Assembly: GCA_964593455.1 (NCBI GenBank)
Contig: CAZQHK010000003.1
Location: 62,001 to 126,000, forward strand
Length of the DNA stretch: 64,000 bases
Direction of reading: 5' to 3'
Source of the DNA: CAZQHK01 sp964593455
GTDB taxonomy: Bacteria; Muiribacteriota; CAYSPT01
In this document: positions 25,290-34,960 of the stretch, one piece after another
Layout of the letters: every line of letters begins with the position of its first letter
Numbering within the stretch: position 1 is the first letter of the stretch
Notes under the pieces: generated by a model
Databases searched by the model: none
Told to the model about the DNA's origin: nothing
Seen by the model: the letters and a program-made list of their open reading frames with translations, nothing else
Position numbers and translations under genes: made by a program

Positions 25290-28200
25290 TTACATCGCCT
25301 CCAGCGCGGCCAGGATCTGGTCGTCCTGGAATCCTTTCAGATCGATGGCACCCGTTCTGCATGAAGCAGAACAGGTCCCGCATCCTTTACATAAGGCTTC
25401 GTTCACCGAAGCAATTCTGTCCGGTTCAGTGATTTCGATGGCCTGGTACGGGCAGACCTTCGAACAGAGTCCGCAGCCGAAACATCGGTTGACAGCAACC
25501 TGAGCTACCTTACCTTCGGCCTCGAGTTCATCCTTGCTCAGAATAGTGATAGCCCGGCCGGAGGCGGCTCGTGCCTGGCCGATCGATTCGTCGAGCGGTT
25601 TGGGATAATGGGCCAGACCGCATACAAATACGCCTTCGGTGGCAAAGTCTACCGGACGCAGTTTTACATGGGCTTCCAGGAAGAAATTATCTGCTGTCAG
25701 GGGGACCTTCAGCATTTGGGCTATTGTTTTGTTTTCTTCAAGGGCGGTAAGTCCGACACTCAAGACCAGCAGATCCGGTTTGAGATGAAGGTCGCGGCCC
25801 ATGGTGTAATCCGTGACGGTTAGCTCAAGCTCTCCATCCGTTTGGCCGACTTCAGGCAGATCGTCGGTATCGTAATGGATAAAGAGTATGCCTTTCTCAC
25901 GGGCTTTCTTGTAGGATAATTCGTTGCAGCCGTAAGTCCTCATGTCCCGGTACAGAATGTAGATCGATGTTTCCGGCGAACGGTCTTTTAGCAATAGGGC
26001 ATTCTTGATCGCTTGTGAACAGCACAGGCGGCTGCAATACGGGTGCTTTTCGTCCCGGGAATCCACACACTGGATCATGACCACCGTATCCAGGCCGGCG
26101 AGGTCATCCTCCCCGGCAGCAATTCGTCCTTCCAGTTCCCGTTGAGTGATTACCCGCTTGTTCTGGCCGTAGAGGTAGCTGTCGGTGCGGTGCTCCTGAG
26201 CTCCCGTCGCCACGATGACCACGCCGTGCTCTACTTCCACGCCGCCGGAGGATGAATCGTCCGGCGGGATTATGGTTGTTTTGAAGTTGCCGACGAAGCC
26301 CTGAATGGTTTCAATTTCGGATCCGGTGTGGATAGTAATCTCAGGCGTCGAATTCATTTTTTCCACCAAAGTTTTCAGGAAAGCCTGGGGATCTTCTCCC
26401 GTCAGGGTATAATGGATTTCCCTCAGGTTTCCGCCCAACTCATCTTCTTTCTCCACCAGGTGTACCTCGAAGCCATTGGCGGCCAGGTCCAGGGCGGCGA
26501 TCATACCGCTGGCTCCTCCTCCGATAACCAGTCCTCTCTTGGTTACCGGCAGTGTTTTTTTGGATAGCGGTGCGAGATCCCTGGCTTTGGCCACGGCCAT
26601 CCGGACGAGATCATTCGCTTTCGCGGTAGCCAGCTCCGGTTCCTTCATGTGGACCCAGGAGCAATGTTCACGAATGTTGGCCATCTCGAACAGGAACGGA
26701 TTAAGGGAAGCCTCTTTGAGCGTATTCTGAAACAGGGGTTCGTGTGTTCTCGGAGTGCAGCTGGCCACGATCACGCGATTGAGATTGTGCTCACTTATTT
26801 TTTCCGAGATGAACTTCTGAGCATCGCTGGAGCAGGCGTAAAGCATCTCGGTGGTGAAGGTCACAAACGGCAGATCCTGGCTGTATTCGACCACCGCAGG
26901 AACATCAACGGTGGCGGCGATGTTAATCCCGCAACGGCAGATAAAAACTCCGATCCGGGGAGGTTCTCCACGGATATCTTTCTCCGCAGGGTACTCAAAC
27001 GAGATGTCCGCCATGGGCAGCTCCCGTAACATGCTTCCCGCGGCCGAAGCCGCTCCGCTGGCCTGAACCACGGTCTCCGGAATATCCTTCGGACCGGAGA
27101 GTGTCCCGCAGACAAATATCCCCGGCCGGGAGGTGGAAACCGGAGTGAATAGTCCCGTTTTGCAGAATCGTTCCCCGTCAAGCTCCAGACCCAACCGTTT
27201 CAGTAACTGCTCCTGTTCGAGAGAGGTTTCCAAACCGATAGACAGGACCACCATGTCGAATTCCTCTTGCTGCGGATTCTCATGTTTGTCCAGATAATTA
27301 ATGAAGAGGTTATCCGTGCACGCGTTGATTTCGATGGAAGAGACCCGGCTCCTGATAAATTTGACGCCGTAATCATTGGCCGCCCGGTCGATAAACTTAT
27401 CGAATTCTTTCCCGCAGGCTCTGATATCCATGTAGAATATGGTGGTTTCCAGCTCCTTGAGATGTTCGGCGGTAATAACCGCATCCTTGGCGGCTTGCAT
27501 ACAGCAAATTGCGGAACAATACTCGTTACCGCACTGCATGTCGCGGGACCCGACACATTGGACGAAGGCAATCCTCCTGGGCTCTTTCTCGTCGGAAGGC
27601 CGTTTTATGTGCCCCATGGTAGGACCGGAAGAGCTCAGCATTCTTTCGTATTCCAGGCTGGAGATAATGTTCGGGTAAGCTTTAAACCCATACTCGCCTT
27701 TACGCTGGGGGTCGAACTCCCCCGACCCGGAAGCGAGAATGACGCTTCCCACCTCCAACTCCATCAACTCGTCTTTCTGCTCGAAATCAACGGCCTCGGC
27801 GGTGCAGACTTTTTTGCAGATCTGGCAAACTCCCCGGGTCAGATAAAGGCATGTCTCCGGTGATATGAAGGCTACCGCTGGGACGGCCTGGGGAAAAGGT
27901 ACCCGGACATTCTTTGTTTTTCCCAACCCGGCATTGTACTCATCGAGTACCGGGACCGGGCATTTCTGGGCACAGGTGCCGCAGCCGGTACATTTGTCTT
28001 CAAGCACATACCGCGCCCGCTTCAAAACCGAAAGTTTGAAGTGTGGAGCTTCCCCGGAGATACTCTGCAGTTCGCCGAAAGTGATTATGTGTATGTTCGG
28101 ATGGCCACCGGCTTCCACCAGTTTGGGGGAGAGAATACACATGGCACAGTCATTAGTGGGGAAGGTCTTGTCCAATTGTGCCATCCGTCCGCCGATACTC

Positions 28201-28304
28201 GGACCTTTCTCGATAAGAAAGACCTCTACTCCCATCTCAGCCAGATCCAGGGAAGCCTGAACCCCGGCAATACCGCCTCCGATGACGGCTACTTTTTTAT
28301 GCAA
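25290..28304 (-). CDS. hdrA: Long HdrA-like flavoprotein with two FAD domains
   Basis: The product has 1004 residues. The first half is a standard HdrA: VIGGGIAG at residues 8-15, the CAMC/KLV cluster motif (~53-63), CTGCGTCAQKCP (~105-115) and CQICKKVC (~160). A CRCGINIAATVDV segment follows, then a second flavin domain (LVIGGGASGMIAALDLA) and two C-terminal [4Fe-4S] motifs (CFGCGLCSKVCP, CKGCGTCSASCR). Such long HdrA proteins occur in Flx-Hdr and BamE-type complexes and are thought to bifurcate or confurcate electrons between NAD(P)H, ferredoxin and a thiol or other acceptor. It overlaps the FrhB-like gene by 8 bp and lies 3 bp before flxD. Confidence 0.9.
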   Translation of the reverse strand: MHKKVAVIGGGIAGVQASLDLAEMGVEVFLIEKGPSIGGRMAQLDKTFPTNDCAMCILSPKLVEAGGHPNIHIITFGELQSISGEAPHFKLSVLKRARYVLEDKCTGCGTCAQKCPVPVLDEYNAGLGKTKNVRVPFPQAVPAVAFISPETCLYLTRGVCQICKKVCTAEAVDFEQKDELMELEVGSVILASGSGEFDPQRKGEYGFKAYPNIISSLEYERMLSSSGPTMGHIKRPSDEKEPRRIAFVQCVGSRDMQCGNEYCSAICCMQAAKDAVITAEHLKELETTIFYMDIRACGKEFDKFIDRAANDYGVKFIRSRVSSIEINACTDNLFINYLDKHENPQQEEFDMVVLSIGLETSLEQEQLLKRLGLELDGERFCKTGLFTPVSTSRPGIFVCGTLSGPKDIPETVVQASGAASAAGSMLRELPMADISFEYPAEKDIRGEPPRIGVFICRCGINIAATVDVPAVVEYSQDLPFVTFTTEMLYACSSDAQKFISEKISEHNLNRVIVASCTPRTHEPLFQNTLKEASLNPFLFEMANIREHCSWVHMKEPELATAKANDLVRMAVAKARDLAPLSKKTLPVTKRGLVIGGGASGMIAALDLAANGFEVHLVEKEDELGGNLREIHYTLTGEDPQAFLKTLVEKMNSTPEITIHTGSEIETIQGFVGNFKTTIIPPDDSSSGGVEVEHGVVIVATGAQEHRTDSYLYGQNKRVITQRELEGRIAAGEDDLAGLDTVVMIQCVDSRDEKHPYCSRLCCSQAIKNALLLKDRSPETSIYILYRDMRTYGCNELSYKKAREKGILFIHYDTDDLPEVGQTDGELELTVTDYTMGRDLHLKPDLLVLSVGLTALEENKTIAQMLKVPLTADNFFLEAHVKLRPVDFATEGVFVCGLAHYPKPLDESIGQARAASGRAITILSKDELEAEGKVAQVAVNRCFGCGLCSKVCPYQAIEITEPDRIASVNEALCKGCGTCSASCRTGAIDLKGFQDDQILAALEAM

Positions 28305-29424
28305 CTTGAGTCACCATTTTCGATCGTTTTTTCTTCATCTTGTTGAAAGAAGTGATTTTAGCCAGCAGTTTTGATTTATGGATCTTTTGTTCTTTTTTAG
28401 TTTTAAACGACAGCTCGTCTAGGAAACCATTGAGTTTGGCGCCGTTATAGACGGTCTCCCCAAACTCGGTTCTCACTACCGTGGTAGTGTACCCGTCCGG
28501 CGAGCCCAGTCCGCCGCAGGCGATGTCGGCGAAATCGTTGGCGAAGTGTGAGCAGGCCAAACAGGCCGGCCGCGCCACCTGATCGACCACATCGATGGGG
28601 ATATGTATCTTTTCCCCGGTATCTTTGGTGATAATGACATCGTCTTTGATGTTGAGCTTCTTCACTTTGTCGAGATTTACTTTCAGGGTCTTTTCCAGTT
28701 TTTTTCTGGCTTGTTGGTCAAAGGAAAAATTCTCTACGCAGAAGAGTCCGATGGTCAACGTGAAAGAATTTGATGGAAGAACTCCCAGAACCTGCATTTT
28801 TCTTATCGTATTTATCTGGCATGGAGTACCCACTATGGCTAAACGTTCAAGGGTGCTCTTCTCCAGTACTTTGATCTCATAAATAGTCGGTGAATAAGTG
28901 GTATAAATATCACCGACCTCTTCAAGATGCGAGGATTCCTCGAAGAATGTGCCGGCGGACTCTTTTATCTCCTCCGGGGTAGTGGCGATGATCGGTTGGC
29001 GGGAGAACGGCCCGGTTCGTTTAGAGACGAGAGCGCCGTTGATGATTCCCTTTTTCAGCGCGTAGAGAAGAAGAGATGTCACCACTCCTCCATCGGTGGC
29101 CCTGGCGTGAAGTTTCTGGTCGGTTGTCCTGGCCGAAGTCAGGTGCCGCCACCGCCCGATGGGAGCTTTCCAGGAAAATTTTTCCACCAAGTCGGTGTTG
29201 AGAACATTGGTCTCCGGGCAAATGAGGTAGCAGATCCCGCATTCCACGCATTTCTCCTCGTCCACGAATTCGGGGAGGCCGTTTTGGCCGATCCGTAACG
29301 CGTTCAGATCACCGGCTGAGCAGAACGACACACAGCCGCCGCACTTCCCGCATAGGCCTTTAAGGTGAACCTCTTTTTTAAGATCACGGAAGGTCAAGAT
29401 CTCATTTGTGTTGTCCTCAGCCAT
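28297..29424 (-). CDS. FrhB/FpoF-family flavoprotein with N-terminal ferredoxin domain
   Basis: The protein has 375 residues. Two [4Fe-4S] motifs at the N-terminus (CGKCGGCVSFC, CVECGICYLICP) are followed by the F420 hydrogenase/dehydrogenase beta-subunit domain with TDGGVVTSLLLYALKKG, IVGTPCQI and C-terminal RPACLACSHFANDFADIACGGLGS. In methanogens the family handles F420; in bacteria it often uses ferredoxin or NAD(P)H. Lodged between HdrC-like and HdrA genes with overlaps on both sides (8 bp each), it probably supplies a second electron entry or exit to the Hdr complex. The cofactor specificity cannot be read from sequence alone. Confidence 0.85.
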   Translation of the reverse strand: MAEDNTNEILTFRDLKKEVHLKGLCGKCGGCVSFCSAGDLNALRIGQNGLPEFVDEEKCVECGICYLICPETNVLNTDLVEKFSWKAPIGRWRHLTSARTTDQKLHARATDGGVVTSLLLYALKKGIINGALVSKRTGPFSRQPIIATTPEEIKESAGTFFEESSHLEEVGDIYTTYSPTIYEIKVLEKSTLERLAIVGTPCQINTIRKMQVLGVLPSNSFTLTIGLFCVENFSFDQQARKKLEKTLKVNLDKVKKLNIKDDVIITKDTGEKIHIPIDVVDQVARPACLACSHFANDFADIACGGLGSPDGYTTTVVRTEFGETVYNGAKLNGFLDELSFKTKKEQKIHKSKLLAKITSFNKMKKKRSKMVTQVA

Positions 29425-29905
29425 TCTTCTTCAACTCCTGTAAGACGTTCTCTATTTTAGGGATAGGATCGGTGTCGCTCTTAAAAATAGCTTGTATCAT
29501 GTCGTGACGCACGGTCGGACTGAACTTTTTTACCGCCTCGAGTTTCTCCAGTATCTCCGGAGCAACATGGTTACCCTTGACGGCCATGTAGCGAATGGTT
29601 CGCATAATATCGGTGAAGTTTACTTGCTGCGGGCAGTGAGCGCTGCAACGATAGCAGAGTTCGCACAACCAGATGAGTGGTGAGGAGAGAACCTCATGCC
29701 TCATTCCCAACACGATCATCCGGATGATTCGCTTGGGATTGTACTGGCAGTCTACATTCGTTACCGGGCAGCCGGCCGGACAGGTTCCACAGGTGAAACA
29801 CCTGGTAATGTTCTCTCCCCCCGGCTGTTTCATAATCTCGTACTTGAACTCCGGATCGAGCTCACTTACTTCTACCACTCCTAAAACAGCCTCTTTCTCA
29901 GCCAT
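29417..29905 (-). CDS. HdrC-like 4Fe-4S protein
   Basis: This protein of 162 residues carries two cysteine motifs of HdrC, CFTCGTCPAGCPVTN and CELCYRCSAHCPQQVNF, separated by the usual ~40 residues with RIIRMIVLGMRHEVLSS. HdrC transfers electrons from HdrA to the HdrB thiol/disulfide centre or a substitute. It is the second HdrC in this operon; the first pairs with the only HdrB. No HdrB homologue lies beside this copy, so its terminal acceptor is unclear. Confidence 0.87.
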   Translation of the reverse strand: MAEKEAVLGVVEVSELDPEFKYEIMKQPGGENITRCFTCGTCPAGCPVTNVDCQYNPKRIIRMIVLGMRHEVLSSPLIWLCELCYRCSAHCPQQVNFTDIMRTIRYMAVKGNHVAPEILEKLEAVKKFSPTVRHDMIQAIFKSDTDPIPKIENVLQELKKNG

Positions 29906-29921
29906 TTCGAATATCTCCCTT

Positions 29922-31022
29922 TCAGTTCTCCACTACCTGAAGTTCGTCTTCCTTGAATGTGCTCAAGGGCATTTCGTCCTCCAGGCTCCGCCCCGGCTGG
30001 TAATCGAACAGCTTTTGGGCTTTAGTACCCAGCGAATAGAACACTCTCCCCACCGGAATGTTGTTGGGGCACGCTTCTTCGCACTGTCCGCACCCGATGC
30101 AGGAGGAGATCATGTGGTTCATCCTGGTGATGTGAAAAAGATAGGTGTCCGTGGGCATCTTCAAGGTGCCCTTCTTGGATGCCCAGTTCACGTACTTGTC
30201 ACTCTTGTAGTCGAATATCGGTCCTTCAAACACACACTGCTCACAGTAACAAAGCGGACAGACGTCCCGGCAGTTCTGGCAGTTGATACAGAGGCTGGAG
30301 ATGGTGGCGAGAAATTCCTTGATATCCTGTTTTAATTCCTCGAACTTCTTTCTTCGTGACTCGAGCACCTTCTCCACGGCCGCCGGCCGCCGCTCGGAAT
30401 CATCAGCCTCCTCCAGCTTAAGAGCCGCCAGGGCTTCTTCTCCTTTGGGGCTCCCGGCCTCGATGAACAGCTCCCGGGTGGTGTCATTGCCAAACAGGCG
30501 AATAGTCAGATCGCACGACGCCGGTTCCGGGCTGAGACAGGCGGAACACACCGGTCTCAGTTCCGGAATATCTTCTCCTCCGGCGGCGGACTTGAGAAAA
30601 GTATCCGTTACCGTTTGACTCCCTTGCTCCCTGATCAACTCAACATAGCGGGGCACCGGATAGGTGCCAAAACAGTCAATTCCCACGGTGAGAACCTTAT
30701 CCAGGGAAGCCTGCTTCAACTTGACCAGTTCGACCACTGCCTTCATTTCACACGGCCGTAAAAGACAAGCCACTTTTTTCGTCAGGTTTTCCCCAGTCAG
30801 TTTTGACACCAGAACGGCCGAGTTCTGGGGAAGAACCGGAGCCACCGGATTGAGGTTGGTTACCTTCTCCGGGCTCGTGACCAGGGTCTGGACTACCGTC
30901 TCTCCGGAAGGGATTTCCTGGGGGACGAGAAGCCCGTCAATTATCTTTTCAGTCAGCAGGCGACGGAAAAAATCACCGATCGCCTCCAGCAACTTTCCAT
31001 CCTGCACCTCTATCCTGACCAC
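29922..31022 (-). CDS. FrhB/FdhB-like iron-sulfur flavoprotein, FlxC paralogue
   Basis: The 366-residue product has an N-terminal FrhB-like region including CLLRPCEMKAVVELVKLKQ and VGIDCFGTYP. Two ferredoxin motifs follow in the C-terminal third (CINCQNCRDVCPLCYCEQC and CIGCGQCEEACPNNIPVGRVF). The RPCE/D stretch and CPLCYC motif make it a relative of the flxC product in the same operon and of formate dehydrogenase beta subunits. It sits between MvhD-like and HdrC-like genes. A formate dehydrogenase catalytic subunit is absent here, so it may serve the NuoG-HdrA fusion encoded next to it. Confidence 0.78.
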   Translation of the reverse strand: MVRIEVQDGKLLEAIGDFFRRLLTEKIIDGLLVPQEIPSGETVVQTLVTSPEKVTNLNPVAPVLPQNSAVLVSKLTGENLTKKVACLLRPCEMKAVVELVKLKQASLDKVLTVGIDCFGTYPVPRYVELIREQGSQTVTDTFLKSAAGGEDIPELRPVCSACLSPEPASCDLTIRLFGNDTTRELFIEAGSPKGEEALAALKLEEADDSERRPAAVEKVLESRRKKFEELKQDIKEFLATISSLCINCQNCRDVCPLCYCEQCVFEGPIFDYKSDKYVNWASKKGTLKMPTDTYLFHITRMNHMISSCIGCGQCEEACPNNIPVGRVFYSLGTKAQKLFDYQPGRSLEDEMPLSTFKEDELQVVEN

Positions 31023-31096
31023 GGTCGGGACCTCCTTCTAGCTATACACTGGCGATTAAGCGGCGATCACTGCCGTCCGCTCCAATCTCCGAGTTT

Positions 31097-31567
31097 TTAT
31101 ACCGCCCACTTTTCTTTCAGGGGATTTGGCCCCAGACTCTGAACCGTCTCCACTATCTCCCGCATTGTCTCGGCAAACCTCTGCCCCTCAGAGGCGCTGA
31201 TCCAGCGCAGCCAGAGCCGGTCTTTGTCCAGCCCCAGTTCTTCCAGTATGGTTTTGAGCATCGCGATTCTGCGTCTGGCCTTGTAATTACCATTGATATA
31301 GTGGCAGTCTCCCGGATGGCACCCACCGATCAGAACACCGTCCACCCCTTCCACCAGCGCTCTCACTACGTAAACCGGATCCAGGGCGCCGCTGCACATA
31401 AGGCGGATGACCCGCACGTTTGGCGGGTACTGCAACCGTGATGTTCCCGCCAGGTCGGCGCCGGCGTAGGAACACCAGTTGCAAAGAAAAGCGATTATCT
31501 TGGGACTCCATGTTTCCGCTTCCTGGATAGTCTTCTCGTTGTTTGTTCCTTCATTTGATTCCGGCAT
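31097..31567 (-). CDS. MvhD-like [2Fe-2S] protein, second copy
   Basis: This MvhD-family protein of 156 residues shares FLCNWCSYAGADLAGTSRLQYPPNVRVIRLMCSG and GGCHPGDCHYINGNYKARRR with the flxD product. It follows the NuoG-HdrA fusion gene by 11 bp, while a 74-bp gap separates it from the FrhB/FdhB-like gene downstream. Pairing of an MvhD with each large HdrA-type protein indicates duplicated electron-entry modules. Confidence 0.88.
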   Translation of the reverse strand: MPESNEGTNNEKTIQEAETWSPKIIAFLCNWCSYAGADLAGTSRLQYPPNVRVIRLMCSGALDPVYVVRALVEGVDGVLIGGCHPGDCHYINGNYKARRRIAMLKTILEELGLDKDRLWLRWISASEGQRFAETMREIVETVQSLGPNPLKEKWAV

Positions 31568-31578
31568 AAGCTACCTCC

Positions 31579-34500
31579 TTATAAAAGTGCGTCTACTGCC
31601 GAAAGAATCTCCTTGGTTCCGAATCCACTTTGCCTGGTGGCCGAATTGGGGCAAGACATCACGCACGCCCCGCAGCCCTGGCAGAGCACCTCGGTAACCC
31701 TGGCTACTCCTGATTCATCATCGATCTCCCGGGCTTCGTACGGGCATATGGTGACACAAAGTCCGCAGCCGGCACAGTATCGGTCACGTACGTCAACGGT
31801 TCTCCCTTTTCCCTGAATAGAGTCTTTGGCCAGAAGGGTCACCGCCCGGCCCGCGGCGCCATGGGCTTGCGATATACATTCGCTGGTAAACTTGGGAGAG
31901 TGCGCCAGACCGCACAGAAAGATGCCGTCGGTGGAAAAATCCAACGGCCGCAGTTTAGCGTGTGCCTCGAGGAAAAACCCATCCTGCATAAGGGGTACCT
32001 TGAGGAATTTGGCCAGTTCCAAATTATCATTGGCAACAATACCGACGCTGAGGGCCAGCAGATCCGGGTGGAGAACAACCCGTTCATTGAGAATCGGATC
32101 GACCACCGCTACTTTCAACAGATCCTCTTCCAGGCTGATTTCCGGTTTACGGTCCTTGTCGTACCGGACGAAAATGACCCCCAACTCCCGCGCTTTCTCG
32201 TAATACACTTCTTTGAATCCGTAAGTTCGAATATCGCGATACAATATGAACACATCGTTGAACGGGTTGAGCTCCTTCAGGCGTATGGCATTCTTTACCG
32301 CCTCGGAACAGCAGACGCGGCTGCAGTTGGGATTGCTCTCCTCCCGGGAGCCAACACACTGAATCATAACAAAGGTTTTCGCCAGGGCCTTCTGGCTCTT
32401 GGGTTTCTTCTTCTTCGGTTGTTCTTCCTGCTTTTGTGCCGGGAACAGCTCATTGACGGCGATACGCCGTTCCAATTCCCGCTGCGTGATCACCCGATGG
32501 TCCTGGCCGAACAGGTATTCCGTTGTCTCCAGCTCTTTAGCCCCGGTGGCGACGATGACGACCCCGTGTTCCAATTCGATCGGGGAGTCGGAGCCTTCTG
32601 TCAGCAAAGTTGTCTTATAGTTGCCGACACAACCGGTTATATTTTTGATCCGGCTGGCAGTATGGATATGTATGTTGGGACTGTTATTCACAGCCGCTAT
32701 TTTGTCTTTGAGCAGTGCCTGGAATTCAGCTTCCTCCAGGGTGTAATATAAATGCCTGGCGTTTCCCCCCAGTTCATTTTTCTTCTCCACCAGGTAAACT
32801 TCAAATCCCTGTTTGGCCAGGGAGAGGGTGGCTGAGATTCCGGAAATACCGCCGCCAATGACCAACGCTTTTTGGATCACCGGTGACGATGAATGGTGCA
32901 GGGGCCGCAGAAGTTCGGCCTTGGCCACGGCCATGGTAACCAGTTGGATCGCCTTTTCCGTGGCCGCTTCCTTTTCGGTTTGATGAACCCAGGAACAGTG
33001 CTCCCGTATATTGACAAACTCCAGCAGGCACGGGTTCAGCCCGGCTTCCCTGATGGTGTCCTGGAAGAGCGGCTCATGAGTTCGGGGAGTGCAGGAGGAA
33101 ATGACTACCCGGTTCAGTTGGTGCTCCTTAATTTTGCCCTGGATCTTCGTTTGAGTATCCTCCGAACACGAGTAGAGGTTTCGCTCGGAGAACACGACGT
33201 TTGGCAGGTTCCTGGCGCGGTTTGCTACTTCTTCAACATTGACCGTGGAGGCGATATTGATTCCGCAGTGACATACAAAAACGCCGATCCTCGGTTCTTC
33301 TTCACTCACGTCTCTCTCTTCCGGATAGACCTTCTCCTTGATAAGGCTCCCACGGACTTCGGACAGAATCCCGGAAGCCAGGGCGGCGGCGGCACTCGAT
33401 TCGGCCACAGTTGCCGGAATGTCTTTCGGTTCCGACAGCGCTCCGCAAACATATATTCCTTCTTTACTGGTCTTTTCCTTGATGTAACAGTCGGTCTGGA
33501 GAAACCCATGTTCATTGATTTCCAGATCGAGTGTGCCGGCTAAATCCCGGATTCCCGGAGGGGGGGTCAGACCGGTGGCGAGTACCACGAGATTGTACCG
33601 TTCCTCTTTCAGTTCCCCGGACTCCGTTTCATATCGGATCAGGAGATCGTCGGACCCCCATATTTGTTCCACCGAGCTGACACGGCACCGGTTGTATTTT
33701 ACCTTGTACTCTTCTTTTGCCCGCTCGTAATATTTGTCGAATTCTTTCCCAAAAGCCCTGATGTCCATGAAGAAGATGTGACAGTCGACCCCGGGCTCGT
33801 GCTCTCGGGCCACCACCGCCTCTTTGGTGGCGAACATGCAGCAGACACTGGAACAGTATCGGCGTCCGCAGTCCACATCCCGGGAGCCGACACACTGCAG
33901 GAAGGCTATTTTCTGAGGTACGGTCTTGTCCGACGGTCTGACCAGATGCCCGGCATATGGTCCGGACGCGGAAAGAATTCTTTCGAACTCGGGACTGGTA
34001 ACCACGTTGGGAAACCGTCCGTAGCCGTATTCCAGCTTGAGACGGGCATCGAACTGCTCATAGCCGGCTCCGAGAACGACAGCCCCCACGTTGAGGTCGA
34101 GGTGCTCCTCTACCTGCTCGAAATCGATGGCACCGGCTTCGCAAACGTCCTGGCAGACAGCACAGCGGTCGGTAAGAAAATGCACGCACCGCTCCCGGTC
34201 GATGACCGGTGTATTGGGCACCGCCTGCGGATAGAGCACATTGACCACCGGTCTGGAAACGAGACCACGGTCAAATTCAGACGCGATGGGAATAATGTCG
34301 TTCTGGCAGCTTTCGGAGGCCAGTATCGCTCCCGTCGGGCAGATAAACTCGCAGGCGCCGCACCCCATACAGATGGCGGAACGTTTATCAAAAGGCGGGC
34401 TGATCTCCCGTTCAATGCCTCGTTTGGCAAACCCGACGACCGATACTCCCATCCGCTCCCGGCACATACGTACGCACAGTCCGCACAGAATGCAGTTGGG

Positions 34501-34956
34501 ATGTTTCTTCTCTTGTTTTCTCTTCTTCACCCTGGTCCTGGTTACTCCCAGCTCCCGGGCTAATTCCTGTAACTTGTCCGACTCAGGGCTGCGGGCCAGC
34601 AGTAACTCCATCATCATCCGTCGAGCTTTTAATACCCTCTCAGTGTCTGTCCGAATAACGAGGCCTTCCTGGACCGAATAGATACAGGAAGCCTGGATTC
34701 CCGGCCGGGGACCGGCCACTATTTCCACGACACAGAGTCGGCAGGCGCCAGAAGGGCTCAGGGCTTTGTGGTAGCAAAGCGTCGGTATACGTATTCCCGC
34801 TGCTTCAGCAGCCTGAAGAACGGTTTCCCCTTCTTCGGCCTCGATCTGACGGTCATTTATAATGAGGTTTATCATTGTTTTGCCGGCTGCATCTCCTGGT
34901 GAATCCAAGCGGATTTCCTCTGCTTCGGGAACCTTTTTTACCTCTGAGTTAGTCAC
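31579..34956 (-). CDS. NuoG-N / HdrA fusion lacking the first HdrA flavin segment
   Basis: The 1125-residue protein has NuoG/HndD-type clusters at residues ~29-225: a [2Fe-2S] (Cys61, 72, 75, 91), then cysteine motifs CILCGLCVRMC and CMGCGACEFICP. From ~237 it continues as HdrA, joining at a point equal to residue ~133 of the neighbouring 1004-residue HdrA, and carries on through CGSRD, CHCGINIASTVNV, a second flavin domain (LVIGGGISG) and two C-terminal ferredoxin motifs. The N-terminal HdrA segment with the first GxGxxG is missing here but is found fused to NuoE in 37161-38084. The start is GTG, with GGAG seven bases upstream. A Lys-rich insert (KKKKPKSQK) is also seen. It may accept electrons from the HndC-type NADH module. 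Confidence 0.9.
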   Translation of the reverse strand: MTNSEVKKVPEAEEIRLDSPGDAAGKTMINLIINDRQIEAEEGETVLQAAEAAGIRIPTLCYHKALSPSGACRLCVVEIVAGPRPGIQASCIYSVQEGLVIRTDTERVLKARRMMMELLLARSPESDKLQELARELGVTRTRVKKRKQEKKHPNCILCGLCVRMCRERMGVSVVGFAKRGIEREISPPFDKRSAICMGCGACEFICPTGAILASESCQNDIIPIASEFDRGLVSRPVVNVLYPQAVPNTPVIDRERCVHFLTDRCAVCQDVCEAGAIDFEQVEEHLDLNVGAVVLGAGYEQFDARLKLEYGYGRFPNVVTSPEFERILSASGPYAGHLVRPSDKTVPQKIAFLQCVGSRDVDCGRRYCSSVCCMFATKEAVVAREHEPGVDCHIFFMDIRAFGKEFDKYYERAKEEYKVKYNRCRVSSVEQIWGSDDLLIRYETESGELKEERYNLVVLATGLTPPPGIRDLAGTLDLEINEHGFLQTDCYIKEKTSKEGIYVCGALSEPKDIPATVAESSAAAALASGILSEVRGSLIKEKVYPEERDVSEEEPRIGVFVCHCGINIASTVNVEEVANRARNLPNVVFSERNLYSCSEDTQTKIQGKIKEHQLNRVVISSCTPRTHEPLFQDTIREAGLNPCLLEFVNIREHCSWVHQTEKEAATEKAIQLVTMAVAKAELLRPLHHSSSPVIQKALVIGGGISGISATLSLAKQGFEVYLVEKKNELGGNARHLYYTLEEAEFQALLKDKIAAVNNSPNIHIHTASRIKNITGCVGNYKTTLLTEGSDSPIELEHGVVIVATGAKELETTEYLFGQDHRVITQRELERRIAVNELFPAQKQEEQPKKKKPKSQKALAKTFVMIQCVGSREESNPNCSRVCCSEAVKNAIRLKELNPFNDVFILYRDIRTYGFKEVYYEKARELGVIFVRYDKDRKPEISLEEDLLKVAVVDPILNERVVLHPDLLALSVGIVANDNLELAKFLKVPLMQDGFFLEAHAKLRPLDFSTDGIFLCGLAHSPKFTSECISQAHGAAGRAVTLLAKDSIQGKGRTVDVRDRYCAGCGLCVTICPYEAREIDDESGVARVTEVLCQGCGACVMSCPNSATRQSGFGTKEILSAVDALL

Positions 34957-34960
34957 GGTA